Shown: piece by piece, positions 27,178 to 35,269 of the stretch
Numbering within the stretch: the stretch's first letter is position 1
How the letters are laid out: each line of letters begins with the position of its first letter
Assembly (NCBI GenBank): GCA_934667095.1
Contig: CAKULE010000001.1
Coordinates: 62,001-126,000, forward strand
DNA: 64,000 nucleotides
Direction of reading: 5' to 3'
From: an uncultured Oscillospiraceae bacterium
GTDB lineage: Bacteria; Bacillota; Clostridia; Oscillospirales; Oscillospiraceae
Made by a program: the position numbers and the translations under genes
The notes under the pieces: model-generated
What the model was told of the DNA's origin: nothing
What the model saw: only the letters and a program-made list of their open reading frames with translations
The model's database searches: none

Positions 27178-27942
27178 TCAAGGCAGCAGGGCCACGGGAC
27201 GGGTCCAGCCGGCGCTGCCGCCTTTGATTTTAATGGGGAAGCAGATGACCCGGAAGCCGGTGGCAGGCAGCTGATCGAGATTGGTCATTTTCTCCATCTG
27301 ATAGTACTCTCTTTCCATGCCGGCCAGGTGACCCTCCCAGATGACGCTGGGGTCGCCGGTGCGGGCGAACTCCTTGGCCACCAGAGGGAGGGGGACGTCC
27401 CAGCTCCAGGCATCGGTGCCCACCACCTTCACGCCCTGGTTCAGCAGCCACAGGGTGGCCTCCCGGCCCATGCCGCAGCCGGTGACGCCATACTCGGGCT
27501 GGCCGTACTTCTTCTGGGCACCGGTGTGCAGCAGGACGATGTCCAGCGGCTTCAGCGTATAGCCGATGTGGTCAAAGTATTCTTCCAGGTCCTTTGCGGA
27601 GATCTTGTAGCCGTCGGGCTTATCCTGGAAGTGCAGGCACACGCCGTCCCCCATGCACCACTCCAGGGGCATCTCGTCGATGGTGCGGGAGGGTTCGCCG
27701 TTGTTCATGGTGGGGGCGTAGTGCCAAGGTGCGTCCATGTGGGTGCCGCTGTGGTCGGCACAGGTGATGTGGGTGTCGGCGCAGCAGCCGCCGGCGGGGA
27801 GCTGATCCCGGCGGCATCCGTAGGTTTTCATCATCTCGCCGGCGCCCTGTTCGTGGTTTCCGTATTGGAAATGAGGGCGCATAATGGGGATGTCAGAGAG
27901 GGTGTCCGGCTCAAACAGGACGGATAGATCAATGAGTTTCAT
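27178..27942 (-). CDS. Cyclase family protein (kynurenine formamidase-like)
   Basis: The PF04199 family hydrolyses amide or ester bonds with a metal held by an H-x-G-T-H-x-D motif; here it reads DHSGTHMDAPWHY (about residue 64-76), intact. Further support is the LIDLSVLFEPD start, ITCAD before the motif, IVLLHTGAQKKYG, and GTDAWSWD toward the end. Length (254 residues) is near the family's usual. ATG 27942 follows AAAGGAG at slightly long spacing. It leads the operon cyclase-MFS-MFS, divergent from the LysR gene, and probably acts on a cyclic or aromatic substrate. Confidence 0.87.
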   Translation of the reverse strand: MKLIDLSVLFEPDTLSDIPIMRPHFQYGNHEQGAGEMMKTYGCRRDQLPAGGCCADTHITCADHSGTHMDAPWHYAPTMNNGEPSRTIDEMPLEWCMGDGVCLHFQDKPDGYKISAKDLEEYFDHIGYTLKPLDIVLLHTGAQKKYGQPEYGVTGCGMGREATLWLLNQGVKVVGTDAWSWDVPLPLVAKEFARTGDPSVIWEGHLAGMEREYYQMEKMTNLDQLPATGFRVICFPIKIKGGSAGWTRPVALLP

Positions 27943-27986
27943 AGATTTAAGCTCAACTCCTTTTGTTGCTGAACTTCCGCGGGGCG

Positions 27987-28137
27987 CTTGTGCACAAGAA
28001 GCATCCTTGGTCGTGTTTTCATCATATCCACAAAACACGGGAAGGTAAAGAAGGTTTTATGCACCTATTCGTGCAGTAGCCGCACACAAGGGCAGAGGAC
28101 GCACTGCGTTGACAGGGTTTGGAAGTCATGCTATAAT
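27987..28137 (+). promoter_or_regulatory. lysR promoter and operator-like palindrome
   Basis: TTGACA (28109-28114), a 17-nt spacer and TATAAT (28132-28137) form a fully consensus promoter for the LysR gene. Nearer the cyclase gene is the perfect palindrome CTTGTGCACAAG (27987-27998), a candidate binding site for a regulator of the divergent operon. Confidence 0.75.
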
Positions 28138-28171
28138 CATCGCACTAAGAAGGGAGCGGGGGTGGACGGCG

Positions 28172-29068
28172 ATGACCCTGGAACAGCTGGAGTTTGTCTG
28201 TGAGGTGGCCTCGGCAGGGACGATCATCCTGGCCGCGCAGAACTGTAATGTTTCCCATACCACCATCAGCCGGGCGATCTCGAATCTGGAAACGGAGCTG
28301 GGCTTTGTGATCTTTGATCGCTCCCGCCGGGGCTGCGCCCTTACGGCCAAGGGGGCGGAGGTGATCCGCCTGTCCGGGGAGATCCTGGAGCGGGAGCGGC
28401 AGCTGCGGCAGCTGGGCCGGCAGAAGGAGAGCAACAGCCTGCATATCGGCGCCTATCCCCTCGCCACCAAGTGCCTGTTTCAGTCTGCGTTGGCGGAGTT
28501 CAGCCGTCAGTGCCCGGAAACGGAGATCACCGTGGACCACGCCGGGGTGGAGGATATCATCGATGCGGTCAACGCCCACGAGCTGGACTTTGGCTTGATC
28601 TGCTTTCTCCCGGAGCTGGTGGACCGCATCAGCCCCTCCGTCAAGGTGACGGAGCTGATGGAGTCCAACCTGGTGGCGGTGTGCAGCCCTTCCTCCGCGC
28701 TGGCCAGGAAAGCAGTGGTGACACCGGAGGATCTCCGAGAGGAAACCTTCATTCTCCAGAATGAGGAGCAGGTGTCCTACATGATGCAGCACGTCTTCTT
28801 CCCGGACGCCATGCCCCGGGTGGCTATGCGCAGCAACAACAATGATCTCATCAAATCCACGGTGGCCTCCAGCGGTATGGTGGCCACCTACACGGAGATG
28901 GTCATTACGGACGACCCCATGGTGCGCTCCGGGCAGCTGTGCTACCGACCCATCCAAGTGGGGGACAGCCTGTACCGGCTGAAATACCTCTACATCCGCC
29001 CCCAGCGAAAGCCCGTGAGCACTGCGGAGCGGACGTTCATCAAACTTTTGCGAAAAGCGGTAAATTAA
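28172..29068 (+). CDS. LysR family transcriptional regulator
   Basis: The N-terminal winged helix starts MTLEQLEFVCEVASAGTIILAAQ with the recognition helix in NVSHTTISRAISNLE and the wing GFVIFDRSRRGCALT. The effector domain has the usual two lobes (LHIGAYPLATKCLFQ, ELDFGLICFLPE). At 298 residues the length is standard. ATG 28172 matches the family start; the upstream extension does not. It is divergent from the cyclase-MFS-MFS operon and is its likely activator, responding to the pathway substrate. Confidence 0.92.
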   Translation: MTLEQLEFVCEVASAGTIILAAQNCNVSHTTISRAISNLETELGFVIFDRSRRGCALTAKGAEVIRLSGEILERERQLRQLGRQKESNSLHIGAYPLATKCLFQSALAEFSRQCPETEITVDHAGVEDIIDAVNAHELDFGLICFLPELVDRISPSVKVTELMESNLVAVCSPSSALARKAVVTPEDLREETFILQNEEQVSYMMQHVFFPDAMPRVAMRSNNNDLIKSTVASSGMVATYTEMVITDDPMVRSGQLCYRPIQVGDSLYRLKYLYIRPQRKPVSTAERTFIKLLRKAVN

Positions 29069-29098
29069 AACCCCGGAGGCATCTGCCTCCGGGGTTTT
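29067..29098 (+). terminator. Terminator after lysR
   Basis: AAAACCCCGGAGGC-ATCT-GCCTCCGGGGTTTT; the symmetry also lets it serve the membrane-protein gene on the minus strand. Confidence 0.88.
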
Positions 29099-29112
29099 CC
29101 GGTTTATGGAGC

Positions 29113-29565
29113 TTAGCCCTCCCTGGTGCAGAGAGCCTTGGCGGCCTTCATGCTGGGGATGAAGAACACCAGCGCGGTGATGTAGGCCACGACAAAGATG
29201 GCGGGCAGCTTAGAGGCCCAGAAGCCGAAGAAGGCGGAGCCCATAGCAAAGCCGATCTCGCAGAACATGAGGAAGAAGCTCATGAAGATTACCAACAGCA
29301 GCACGATGAAGAAGATGCGCACGAAGTAGGCGGCGGGGCTGTCCATCTTCAGATGGAACTTCTTCACGAAGAAGTTGCCGAAGGCGGGCAGGTCGATGAG
29401 GGTTTCCAGGGTCAGATTGAGGCAGAAGCCGTGGATCATGCCGATGAGCAGGGACTCGCCGGTCAGATTCTTGTTGACTGCCAGGTTAAAAATGGTGACA
29501 ACGAGGGTGATGAGGAAGGCCAGGAATACGTTGAACACAACGGGGAAGCTGCTTTTCTTGCACAT
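29113..29565 (-). CDS. Four-helix membrane protein, DUF2798-like
   Basis: A 150-residue protein with four hydrophobic segments (VVFNVFLAFLITLVVTIFNLA, LLIGMIHGFCLNL, FFIVLLLVIFMSFFLMF, LPAIFVVAYITALVFF). The arrangement resembles DUF2798 proteins, but the match is loose. It follows the phloretin-hydrolase-like gene by 33 bp with AAAGGAGAGAG before the ATG, so they are co-transcribed. A helper role in transport of the hydrolase's substrate or product is possible; no function is known. Confidence 0.6.
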   Translation of the reverse strand: MCKKSSFPVVFNVFLAFLITLVVTIFNLAVNKNLTGESLLIGMIHGFCLNLTLETLIDLPAFGNFFVKKFHLKMDSPAAYFVRIFFIVLLLVIFMSFFLMFCEIGFAMGSAFFGFWASKLPAIFVVAYITALVFFIPSMKAAKALCTREG

Positions 29566-29598
29566 GGGGACTCTCTCCTTTATATCTTGGTCTTGGGT

Positions 29599-30402
29599 TT
29601 ACCAGTTGTCCTTCTGCTCGGCGTACAGGCTGGGCAGAATGGCGGCCAGATGGCCGAACTCTTTGAGGTTGTGGGCGAACAGGCTCATGGGCACCTGGGT
29701 GGGCACCCGCACGCCGTCGGGCAGGAGCTTGGTCAGCTTGCCGTCCACCAGGCCGTAGCCGATCCAGAAGCGGGAGCGCAGCTCGATGCCGCCCTCGATC
29801 TCGCGGACCATGTGGGTCATGATGGCGGCGACGCCCTGGCCGGGGACAGGGCCGTGGCCGTTGGCGCACATCATAGTGGCGCACAGGTCGGTGCCCACCT
29901 TGGACTCTTCATAGCCCAGTTCGTGGGGATAGCGGAATTCCAGGATCAGCTCGTCGGGGCCGCCTCCGATGTCCTCCAGCACATGGTGGACGGTACCCCA
30001 AGTCTTTTCTCGCATGGGCACGGAGGGATCCAGCACCTTCTCGGGCATCTGCTGCCGGGCGTAGAAGTGATCCTCGGGATCCCAGATGCGGTAGCGCATA
30101 TCGTTCAGGCCGTGCCAGGCGAACCACCACTCGAACATGGCGGGAGTCACGCCGGGCATTGCCGTGCAGTTGGCAAGGTAGCCGGTGCCGTTTTCCGCCA
30201 CGCAGTAGCCCACCTCACAGGGGAGGTAGCCAGGCAGGAACAGGTCGTTGCGCCGCTCAATGGGCAGGGCCAGGGAGGGGTCGATGGGGCCGGCCTCCAG
30301 CACCGCCAGCTTTTCGGCGGGGATGGGAGTGATGGGCAGGTCGTAGTACTTGGAGTAGGGGAGCGCACGCTCCTCCGGGGTGAGAGTGGGACGGATGCTC
30401 AT
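29599..30402 (-). CDS. Phloretin hydrolase / DAPG hydrolase (PhlG) family C-C hydrolase
   Basis: The family splits the bond between a phloroglucinol ring and an acyl side chain (phloretin to phloroglucinol and phloretic acid; diacetylphloroglucinol to the monoacetyl form) using zinc. The 267-residue length equals Eubacterium ramulus Phy more closely than Pseudomonas PhlG. Visible hallmarks are MFEWWFAWHGLNDMRYRIW with a conserved His (residue 97), the central DELILEFRYPHE, and AIMTHMVREIEGG, whose H-xxx-E (197/201) fits the paired zinc ligands of PhlG. ATG 30402 follows AAAGGAGG. The real substrate is not proven. Confidence 0.78.
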   Translation of the reverse strand: MSIRPTLTPEERALPYSKYYDLPITPIPAEKLAVLEAGPIDPSLALPIERRNDLFLPGYLPCEVGYCVAENGTGYLANCTAMPGVTPAMFEWWFAWHGLNDMRYRIWDPEDHFYARQQMPEKVLDPSVPMREKTWGTVHHVLEDIGGGPDELILEFRYPHELGYEESKVGTDLCATMMCANGHGPVPGQGVAAIMTHMVREIEGGIELRSRFWIGYGLVDGKLTKLLPDGVRVPTQVPMSLFAHNLKEFGHLAAILPSLYAEQKDNW

Positions 30403-30448
30403 AGGGATTCCTCCTTTTGTTGTGTGGCTTTTGCTGAAAACAAGGTAC

Positions 30449-30568
30449 CATATTAGGGATGCTTCTGTACAGAACGCACCTAACATTTTTGTCAGCAAGT
30501 AAACAAATACAAAAGAAATGTCCGAAAAACGATTTTTCTTGCCTTTTTGACTAGCGGTGTTTTATAAT
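30449..30568. promoter_or_regulatory. Divergent promoter region of the hydrolase and tetR genes
   Basis: On the plus strand TTGCCT (30539-30544), 18 nt, TATAAT (30563-30568) would drive tetR. On the minus strand a TAATAT box (30454-30449) would serve the hydrolase gene; just upstream is the perfect palindrome TTCTGTACAGAA (30463-30474), where a -35 box would be. It is a plausible operator for the adjacent TetR protein. Confidence 0.6.
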
Positions 30569-30604
30569 GACAGGCAGAGAAATAACGGAAAGGAGCGTGG
30601 CCCA

Positions 30605-31165
30605 GTGGGAGCCAGCAGAAGGGACTTGAACCGACAGCGCACCATCGCGGATATTGAGGGAGCTTTTCTGGAGAGTTACCGCCAGGTGGGGATCGACGGT
30701 GTGAGCATTTCGGAGATCTGCCAGGTGTGCGGCATCTCACGCTCCACCTTTTACCTGTACTTTGAGGATAAGTACGCCATGCTCCAGCAGGCGGAGGACC
30801 GGCTGCTGGCCCGCCTGTGGGAGTTGTGCGGCCAACTGCCCGACGTGCTGAGACCGGATGAGGTGTCCGACAACGCTGCGAGCACCATCGCCCACATCCG
30901 GGAGAATATGGCCTGGTACCAGGCGCTGCTGGGTACCCATGGCGACCCCATGTTTGTCTACCGCTGGAAGCGGGACATTGCCGACAGCCTGCGCAAAAAG
31001 CTCAGCCCCCGCAACCTGCCGGAGCAGGACGCTACCATCCGGGGCGTGGTATTCGCCTCGGCCCTCATCGGGCTGTATACCCATGTGATCTTTGAGTGCC
31101 CGGACATCTCGGATGCCCAGCTTGGGCGCTATATGGAAAGTGTGCTGGAAAAGTTCTTGAAATAA
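30605..31165 (+). CDS. TetR/AcrR family transcriptional regulator
   Basis: A 186-residue regulator with the TetR helix-turn-helix in the first 60 residues (GVSISEICQVCGISRSTFYLYFEDKYAML) and a helical ligand domain ending with YMESVLEKFLK. I chose GTG 30605 because AAAGGAG lies 9 nt before it. It is divergent from the phloretin-hydrolase-like gene and is the natural candidate to control it in response to a phenolic ligand. Confidence 0.88.
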   Translation: MGASRRDLNRQRTIADIEGAFLESYRQVGIDGVSISEICQVCGISRSTFYLYFEDKYAMLQQAEDRLLARLWELCGQLPDVLRPDEVSDNAASTIAHIRENMAWYQALLGTHGDPMFVYRWKRDIADSLRKKLSPRNLPEQDATIRGVVFASALIGLYTHVIFECPDISDAQLGRYMESVLEKFLK

Positions 31166-31166
31166 A

Positions 31167-31205
31167 GAAAAGGCTCCGTCCACGACAGTGGACGGAGCCT
31201 TTTGG
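31167..31205. terminator. Bidirectional terminator between tetR and psuG
   Basis: AAAAGGCTCCGTCCAC-GACA-GTGGACGGAGCCTTTT. Confidence 0.9.
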
Positions 31206-31221
31206 TTGAAGGGGGAGCAGA

Positions 31222-32142
31222 TTACTTTTTCTCCAGGCAGGCAGCGGTCTGGGCGGCCAGCTTGGCGTTGTTGAACACCAGCTGGATGTTGGAGTCCAGG
31301 CTGTCGCCGCCGGTGAGCTCCTTGACCTTGGCCAGCAGGAAGGGAGTGGTGGCCTTGCCGTGGATGCCGTTGGCCTTAGCCTGCTCAATGGCCTCGTTGA
31401 TGGCGCCGTTGATGACGTCGGGGTCCATGGAGTACTCCTCGGGGATGGGGTTGGTCACCAGCATGCCACCGAAGCCCAGCTCACGCTGGACGGAGAACAT
31501 GGCGGCCAGCTCCTCGGGGGAGTCCACCCGGTAGTCCACGCCGAAGCCGGACTTGCGGGTGTAGAAGGCGGGCAGCTCGTCGGTGCCGTAGCCGATAACG
31601 GGCACGCCGTGGGTCTCCAGATACTCGAGGGTGAGGCCAAGGTCCAGAATGGACTTGGCGCCGGCGCACACCACCATCACGGGGGTATGGGCCAGCTCCT
31701 CCAGATCGGCGGAGATGTCCATGGTGGTTTCGGCCCCGCGGTGGACGCCGCCCACGCCGCCGGTGGCGAAGACCTTGATGCCAGCCATGTGGGCGATGAT
31801 CATAGTGGTGGTGACGGTGGTGGCGCCGTCAGCGCCCCGGGCGCACAGGGCGGCCAGGTCGCGGCGGCTGGCCTTGGCGACCTTCTGGCCCTGCTTGCCC
31901 AGGTACTCGATCTCCTCGGGGGTGCAGCCGGCCTTCAGCTTGCCGCCGATGATGGCGATGGTGGCGGGCACGGCGCCGTTGTCGCGGATGATCTGCTCTA
32001 CCTTCAGGGCAGTCTCCACGTTCTGGGGGTAGGGCATACCGTGGGAGATGATAGTGGACTCCAGCGCCACCACGGGCTTGCCGGCGTCCAGCGCGGCCTT
32101 CACTTCGGGATTGATCTCAAGAAAACGGTTCATGGTGTTCAT
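31222..32142 (-). CDS. psuG: Pseudouridine-5'-phosphate glycosidase
   Basis: This lyase splits pseudouridine 5'-phosphate into uracil and ribose 5-phosphate. The 306 residues show the family stretches ALESTIISHGMPYPQN, GGKLKAGCTPEE, KASRRDLA (lysine that forms the Schiff base), GADGATTVTTTM, FATGGVGGVHRGA with the Mn-site region, and LVTNPIPEEYS. Length and order are typical. GGAGGAACTGTT precedes the ATG. It lies 38 bp after psuK in one operon for RNA-derived pseudouridine salvage. Confidence 0.95.
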   Translation of the reverse strand: MNTMNRFLEINPEVKAALDAGKPVVALESTIISHGMPYPQNVETALKVEQIIRDNGAVPATIAIIGGKLKAGCTPEEIEYLGKQGQKVAKASRRDLAALCARGADGATTVTTTMIIAHMAGIKVFATGGVGGVHRGAETTMDISADLEELAHTPVMVVCAGAKSILDLGLTLEYLETHGVPVIGYGTDELPAFYTRKSGFGVDYRVDSPEELAAMFSVQRELGFGGMLVTNPIPEEYSMDPDVINGAINEAIEQAKANGIHGKATTPFLLAKVKELTGGDSLDSNIQLVFNNAKLAAQTAACLEKK

Positions 32143-32180
32143 AACAGTTCCTCCTTATAAATAAATCAATGTGGAAAGGT

Positions 32181-33266
32181 TCAGCCGTCCAGACCCGCGC
32201 GGCGGCGGACGGCGGCGGCGTTCATGACGGGGTTGATGGTCTCGGTGCTCTCCATGGCGATGGAAGAGGCGGCCAGGCCGGCCCGGGCGGAGGCGTCCAG
32301 ATCGGAGCCCTCCAGATAGGCCCAGACCAGTGCGGCCATAAAGGCGTCCCCGCAGCCGGTGGTGTTCACCATCTCGCCGGGCAGGCAGAGCAGGTGCTTC
32401 CGCTCGTTGTGGTCGGCGGCGAAGACGCCGTTGCCCCCCAGAGAGATGAACACCCGGCGCAGGCCGGTGGCCAGCAGGGCGTCAGCGGCCTCGTTCAGGC
32501 TGGCCTCGTCGGTGATGGCCACGCCGGAGAGGAACTCGGCCTCCAGCCGGTTGGGCTTCAGGGTGTGGAGTTTGCCGAGGATGGGACGCAGCTTTTCCGC
32601 CTTGGTGATGGAGACCGGGTCGGCAAAGATGGGCAGCTTCACATGCTCGGCCAGCCAGTTCAAGCTGTCGGCGGGGATGTTGGTGTCCACCACAACCAGC
32701 TGGGCGTTCTGCAGCAGAGGGGCCCGGGAGGCCAGAAAAGCGGGGGTGATGTGGTCATAAATGTCCATATCGGACACGGCCAGACGCATGTCTCCGTGCT
32801 CATCGTTGATGAACAGATAGGTGGAGGTGGCGCCGCCGGGGACCTGAAGGGCCCGGCTGATGTCGATGCCCAGCTCTCCGCAGGAGGCGGCGATCTGTCG
32901 GGCGTAGACGTCGTCGCCGAAGGCGGTGATCATCCGGGTGTCCACCCCCAGCAGGGCCATGTTGTGGGCAATGTTGCGGCCCACGCCGCCAAGGCTCATG
33001 CGGACGGAGCCGGGGTTGGAGTCGGCATCCAGCAGGTGCTGGTAGGGCTTGCCGCCGATATCCATGTTTACACCGCCGACGACCACGGCATAGGGAGCGT
33101 TGGACAGAATGTAGCCCTTGCCGCGGATGTGGCCCTTCTTCATCAGGTTGGAGATATGCACCGCCACGGACGAGCGGGTGATGCCCGCCCGCTGGGCCAG
33201 CTCCTGCTGGGAGATGAGGGGGTCTTCTTCGATCCAGCGCAGCAGCTGGCGTTCCCGTTGGGTCAT
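32181..33266 (-). CDS. psuK: Pseudouridine kinase with N-terminal HTH domain
   Basis: A PfkB-family kinase that makes pseudouridine 5'-phosphate for PsuG. The first about 55 residues form a winged-helix domain (RERQLLRWIEEDPLISQQEL, GITRSSVAVHISNLMKKG). The kinase domain follows with VVVGGVNMDIGG, the substrate motif GGVGRNIAHNMALLG, and the anion-hole and catalytic Asp motif NTTGCGDAFMAAL (about residue 285). HTH-PfkB fusions are known in this family and could make the protein self-regulating. AGGAGGCGATTCC precedes the ATG. Confidence 0.93.
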   Translation of the reverse strand: MTQRERQLLRWIEEDPLISQQELAQRAGITRSSVAVHISNLMKKGHIRGKGYILSNAPYAVVVGGVNMDIGGKPYQHLLDADSNPGSVRMSLGGVGRNIAHNMALLGVDTRMITAFGDDVYARQIAASCGELGIDISRALQVPGGATSTYLFINDEHGDMRLAVSDMDIYDHITPAFLASRAPLLQNAQLVVVDTNIPADSLNWLAEHVKLPIFADPVSITKAEKLRPILGKLHTLKPNRLEAEFLSGVAITDEASLNEAADALLATGLRRVFISLGGNGVFAADHNERKHLLCLPGEMVNTTGCGDAFMAALVWAYLEGSDLDASARAGLAASSIAMESTETINPVMNAAAVRRRAGLDG

Positions 33267-33310
33267 GGAATCGCCTCCTAAATAAAAGTTTAATGTCTAA
33301 GCTGATGATT

Positions 33311-33338
33311 ATTATAGCGGCAGCTAAGCAAATGTCAA
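33311..33338 (-). promoter_or_regulatory. Promoter of psuKG
   Basis: On the minus strand TTGACA (33338-33333), 16 nt, TATAAT (33316-33311). Confidence 0.85.
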
Positions 33339-33347
33339 GGGGGAAAA

Positions 33348-33383
33348 TGAAAAAACAGGGCGCGCCTTCAGGTGCGCCCTGCT
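33348..33383 (-). terminator. Terminator of the DUF975 fusion gene
   Basis: CAGGGCGCACCT-GAA-GGCGCGCCCTG followed by TTTTTT on the minus strand, 10 bp after the stop. Confidence 0.88.
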
Positions 33384-33391
33384 CAGCAGGT

Positions 33392-35239
33392 TCAGAGAGT
33401 ATAATCGTGGGCGGTGCAGGGGAGCTCCGCCGGGACGGTCACGGACGCGCCGGTGCGGTCGTAGTCGGTGATGCCCTTGCCGGAGTTGGGGTGCTTGTGG
33501 GAGTAGATCTGGTCGCCGATGAAGACGGCCAGCAGCACGGCGCACAGGGGGATGGTCACCGAAGGCCTGATCTTCCGCAGCTTATTGTCGATGGCGGGGG
33601 CGAGGAAGTAGACAATGGCCATGCCGCCCACGCCGAAGACGAACAGCCCCTCGGCACAGATGCGGCCGTTCAGGTTCAGGAAATAGCCGCTGTAATCCCA
33701 CCAGCGCATGCCGTTGTGGGTGACCTCAAGGAAGTAGGAGGTCCAGTACTCCGCCATGCCGCACAGGACGATGGCCGCGCCGAATTCCAGCATGGGGGAC
33801 TTCCGCAGCCGGTAGAGCAGCACGAGGATGAACACGCCGCCGAAGCCGTAGATGGGCAGCCACGGGCCGTGCATGGTGCCGCGGTTGACGAACTTGCCGT
33901 CATTCACCAGATGGAGGCTCACCTCCCACAGCCAGCCCACAAAGGAGAAGGAGAAGAACAGCAGGATCAGGGAGGTGATGGAGTAGTGCCGCAGGTAGTG
34001 CATCTTCAGTACCCGGTTGTTCTTCTGGTGGATGGGGTTGGGGGAGAGACGGTCGGGGTAGCTGACGGCGGCCACGGCGTCCTGCGCCACGGAGATCAGC
34101 AGCCGCTTTTCGCCCCAGAGCTGGAGCTTCTCCTCGGTGGAGCGGGGATACATGACGATGCCGAAATTCTTCTCGATCCAGCCGCGCACGCCGTGGTATT
34201 CGGGGGCAGGGGGGAGCGCCTTCTCCGTAGCGATGATGTCGGCGTAGCGTTCCTGCAGGAGGGCCTCGTCCGCCTTTTCAAAGAGGTACCGGTCGCACAG
34301 CAGCTCACTGCCGGGAATCTGCCGCTCCTTGGACAGGCTGCGGAGCCCGGCGTAGTACTCCGCCATGGCGGCGGTCTTGTAGGAGTTGGTGTAGAAGAAG
34401 TCCACCAGACCGAGGGTGAGCAGGCCCAGCAGGTACCAGCCGAGGAAGGACAGCTCGAACACGAAGCACTCCCACTTGTGGCCCTTCATCATCCGCTTGG
34501 ACAGGGCGATGCTGTCCCGCCAGCTGATCTCGGGATTTTCTGCCACGATATAGGGCACCAGATAATAGGAGTAGTGTTTGATCCAGCCGCCCACGATGGT
34601 CAGAGACCAGAGGGTCTGGAACAGGAAGACCATGAACATATTCAGACTGACGTTGCACCACTTTTTCGCCCGGATGAAGAACATGATCCGCTGGGGTGTG
34701 ACCTTTTCATAGATGCGGCTCTCCAGAAACAGACGGCGGGAGATGGCCCCATATATGTTCTTGAAGAAGAACCAGAAAGCCAGTGCGACAAGGGCGATAA
34801 CCAGCGCGAAGATGGCCCGGGCCGCGCCCTCCGACAGGCCGAAGCCGTACAGCATCCGGACGATCTTCACCAGAAACATCCCGCTGGACACGCCGTTCAC
34901 CAGCCCGGCCAGAACGCCCCGGCTGCGGCCCAGAATGGCGGTGCCCTGCTGCTGCTCCAGCTGGCCGGCGTCCTCTGCGCCCTGATCCAGCGCGCCGTTG
35001 AGCACCTCGTCCACCACGTTCCAGATGCCGCCGCCGTTCAGGCCGGCGGCACCGGCGTCTTTGACGCCGGAGTCCGTGCTGTCAGATCCGTTGAAGATGG
35101 ACGGGAACTCCAGAAAGCCGAGGCTTCCCTTGTACTCCGCCCCCAGCAAAATGGCCACGAAGCACACCGCCAGCAGGATGGCGTAGTGCTTCCGGACCGT
35201 CTGCCGGGCGGACCGCTTCATCTCTTTTCTTGTCTGCAT
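33392..35239 (-). CDS. DUF975 / CmpB-like (PF06541) membrane fusion protein
   Basis: A 615-residue membrane protein with two parts. Residues 1-280 match DUF975: MQTRKEMKRSARQTVRKHY, then a membrane segment, KWCNVSLNMFMVFLFQTLW, and SLGGWY-like membrane pairs. A linker of about 120 residues contains helical charged sequence. Residues about 400-590 match the 'putative ABC transporter permease' PF06541 domain (FVGWLWEVSLHLVNDG, FVNRGTMHGPWLPIYGFGG, WDYSGYFLNLNGRICAEG). The two are usually separate genes, so the fusion suggests a shared membrane role. The function of both families is unknown. Confidence 0.78.
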   Translation of the reverse strand: MQTRKEMKRSARQTVRKHYAILLAVCFVAILLGAEYKGSLGFLEFPSIFNGSDSTDSGVKDAGAAGLNGGGIWNVVDEVLNGALDQGAEDAGQLEQQQGTAILGRSRGVLAGLVNGVSSGMFLVKIVRMLYGFGLSEGAARAIFALVIALVALAFWFFFKNIYGAISRRLFLESRIYEKVTPQRIMFFIRAKKWCNVSLNMFMVFLFQTLWSLTIVGGWIKHYSYYLVPYIVAENPEISWRDSIALSKRMMKGHKWECFVFELSFLGWYLLGLLTLGLVDFFYTNSYKTAAMAEYYAGLRSLSKERQIPGSELLCDRYLFEKADEALLQERYADIIATEKALPPAPEYHGVRGWIEKNFGIVMYPRSTEEKLQLWGEKRLLISVAQDAVAAVSYPDRLSPNPIHQKNNRVLKMHYLRHYSITSLILLFFSFSFVGWLWEVSLHLVNDGKFVNRGTMHGPWLPIYGFGGVFILVLLYRLRKSPMLEFGAAIVLCGMAEYWTSYFLEVTHNGMRWWDYSGYFLNLNGRICAEGLFVFGVGGMAIVYFLAPAIDNKLRKIRPSVTIPLCAVLLAVFIGDQIYSHKHPNSGKGITDYDRTGASVTVPAELPCTAHDYTL

Positions 35240-35269
35240 AGTATGGTTCCTTTTCTCTCTTTTTGCGGC

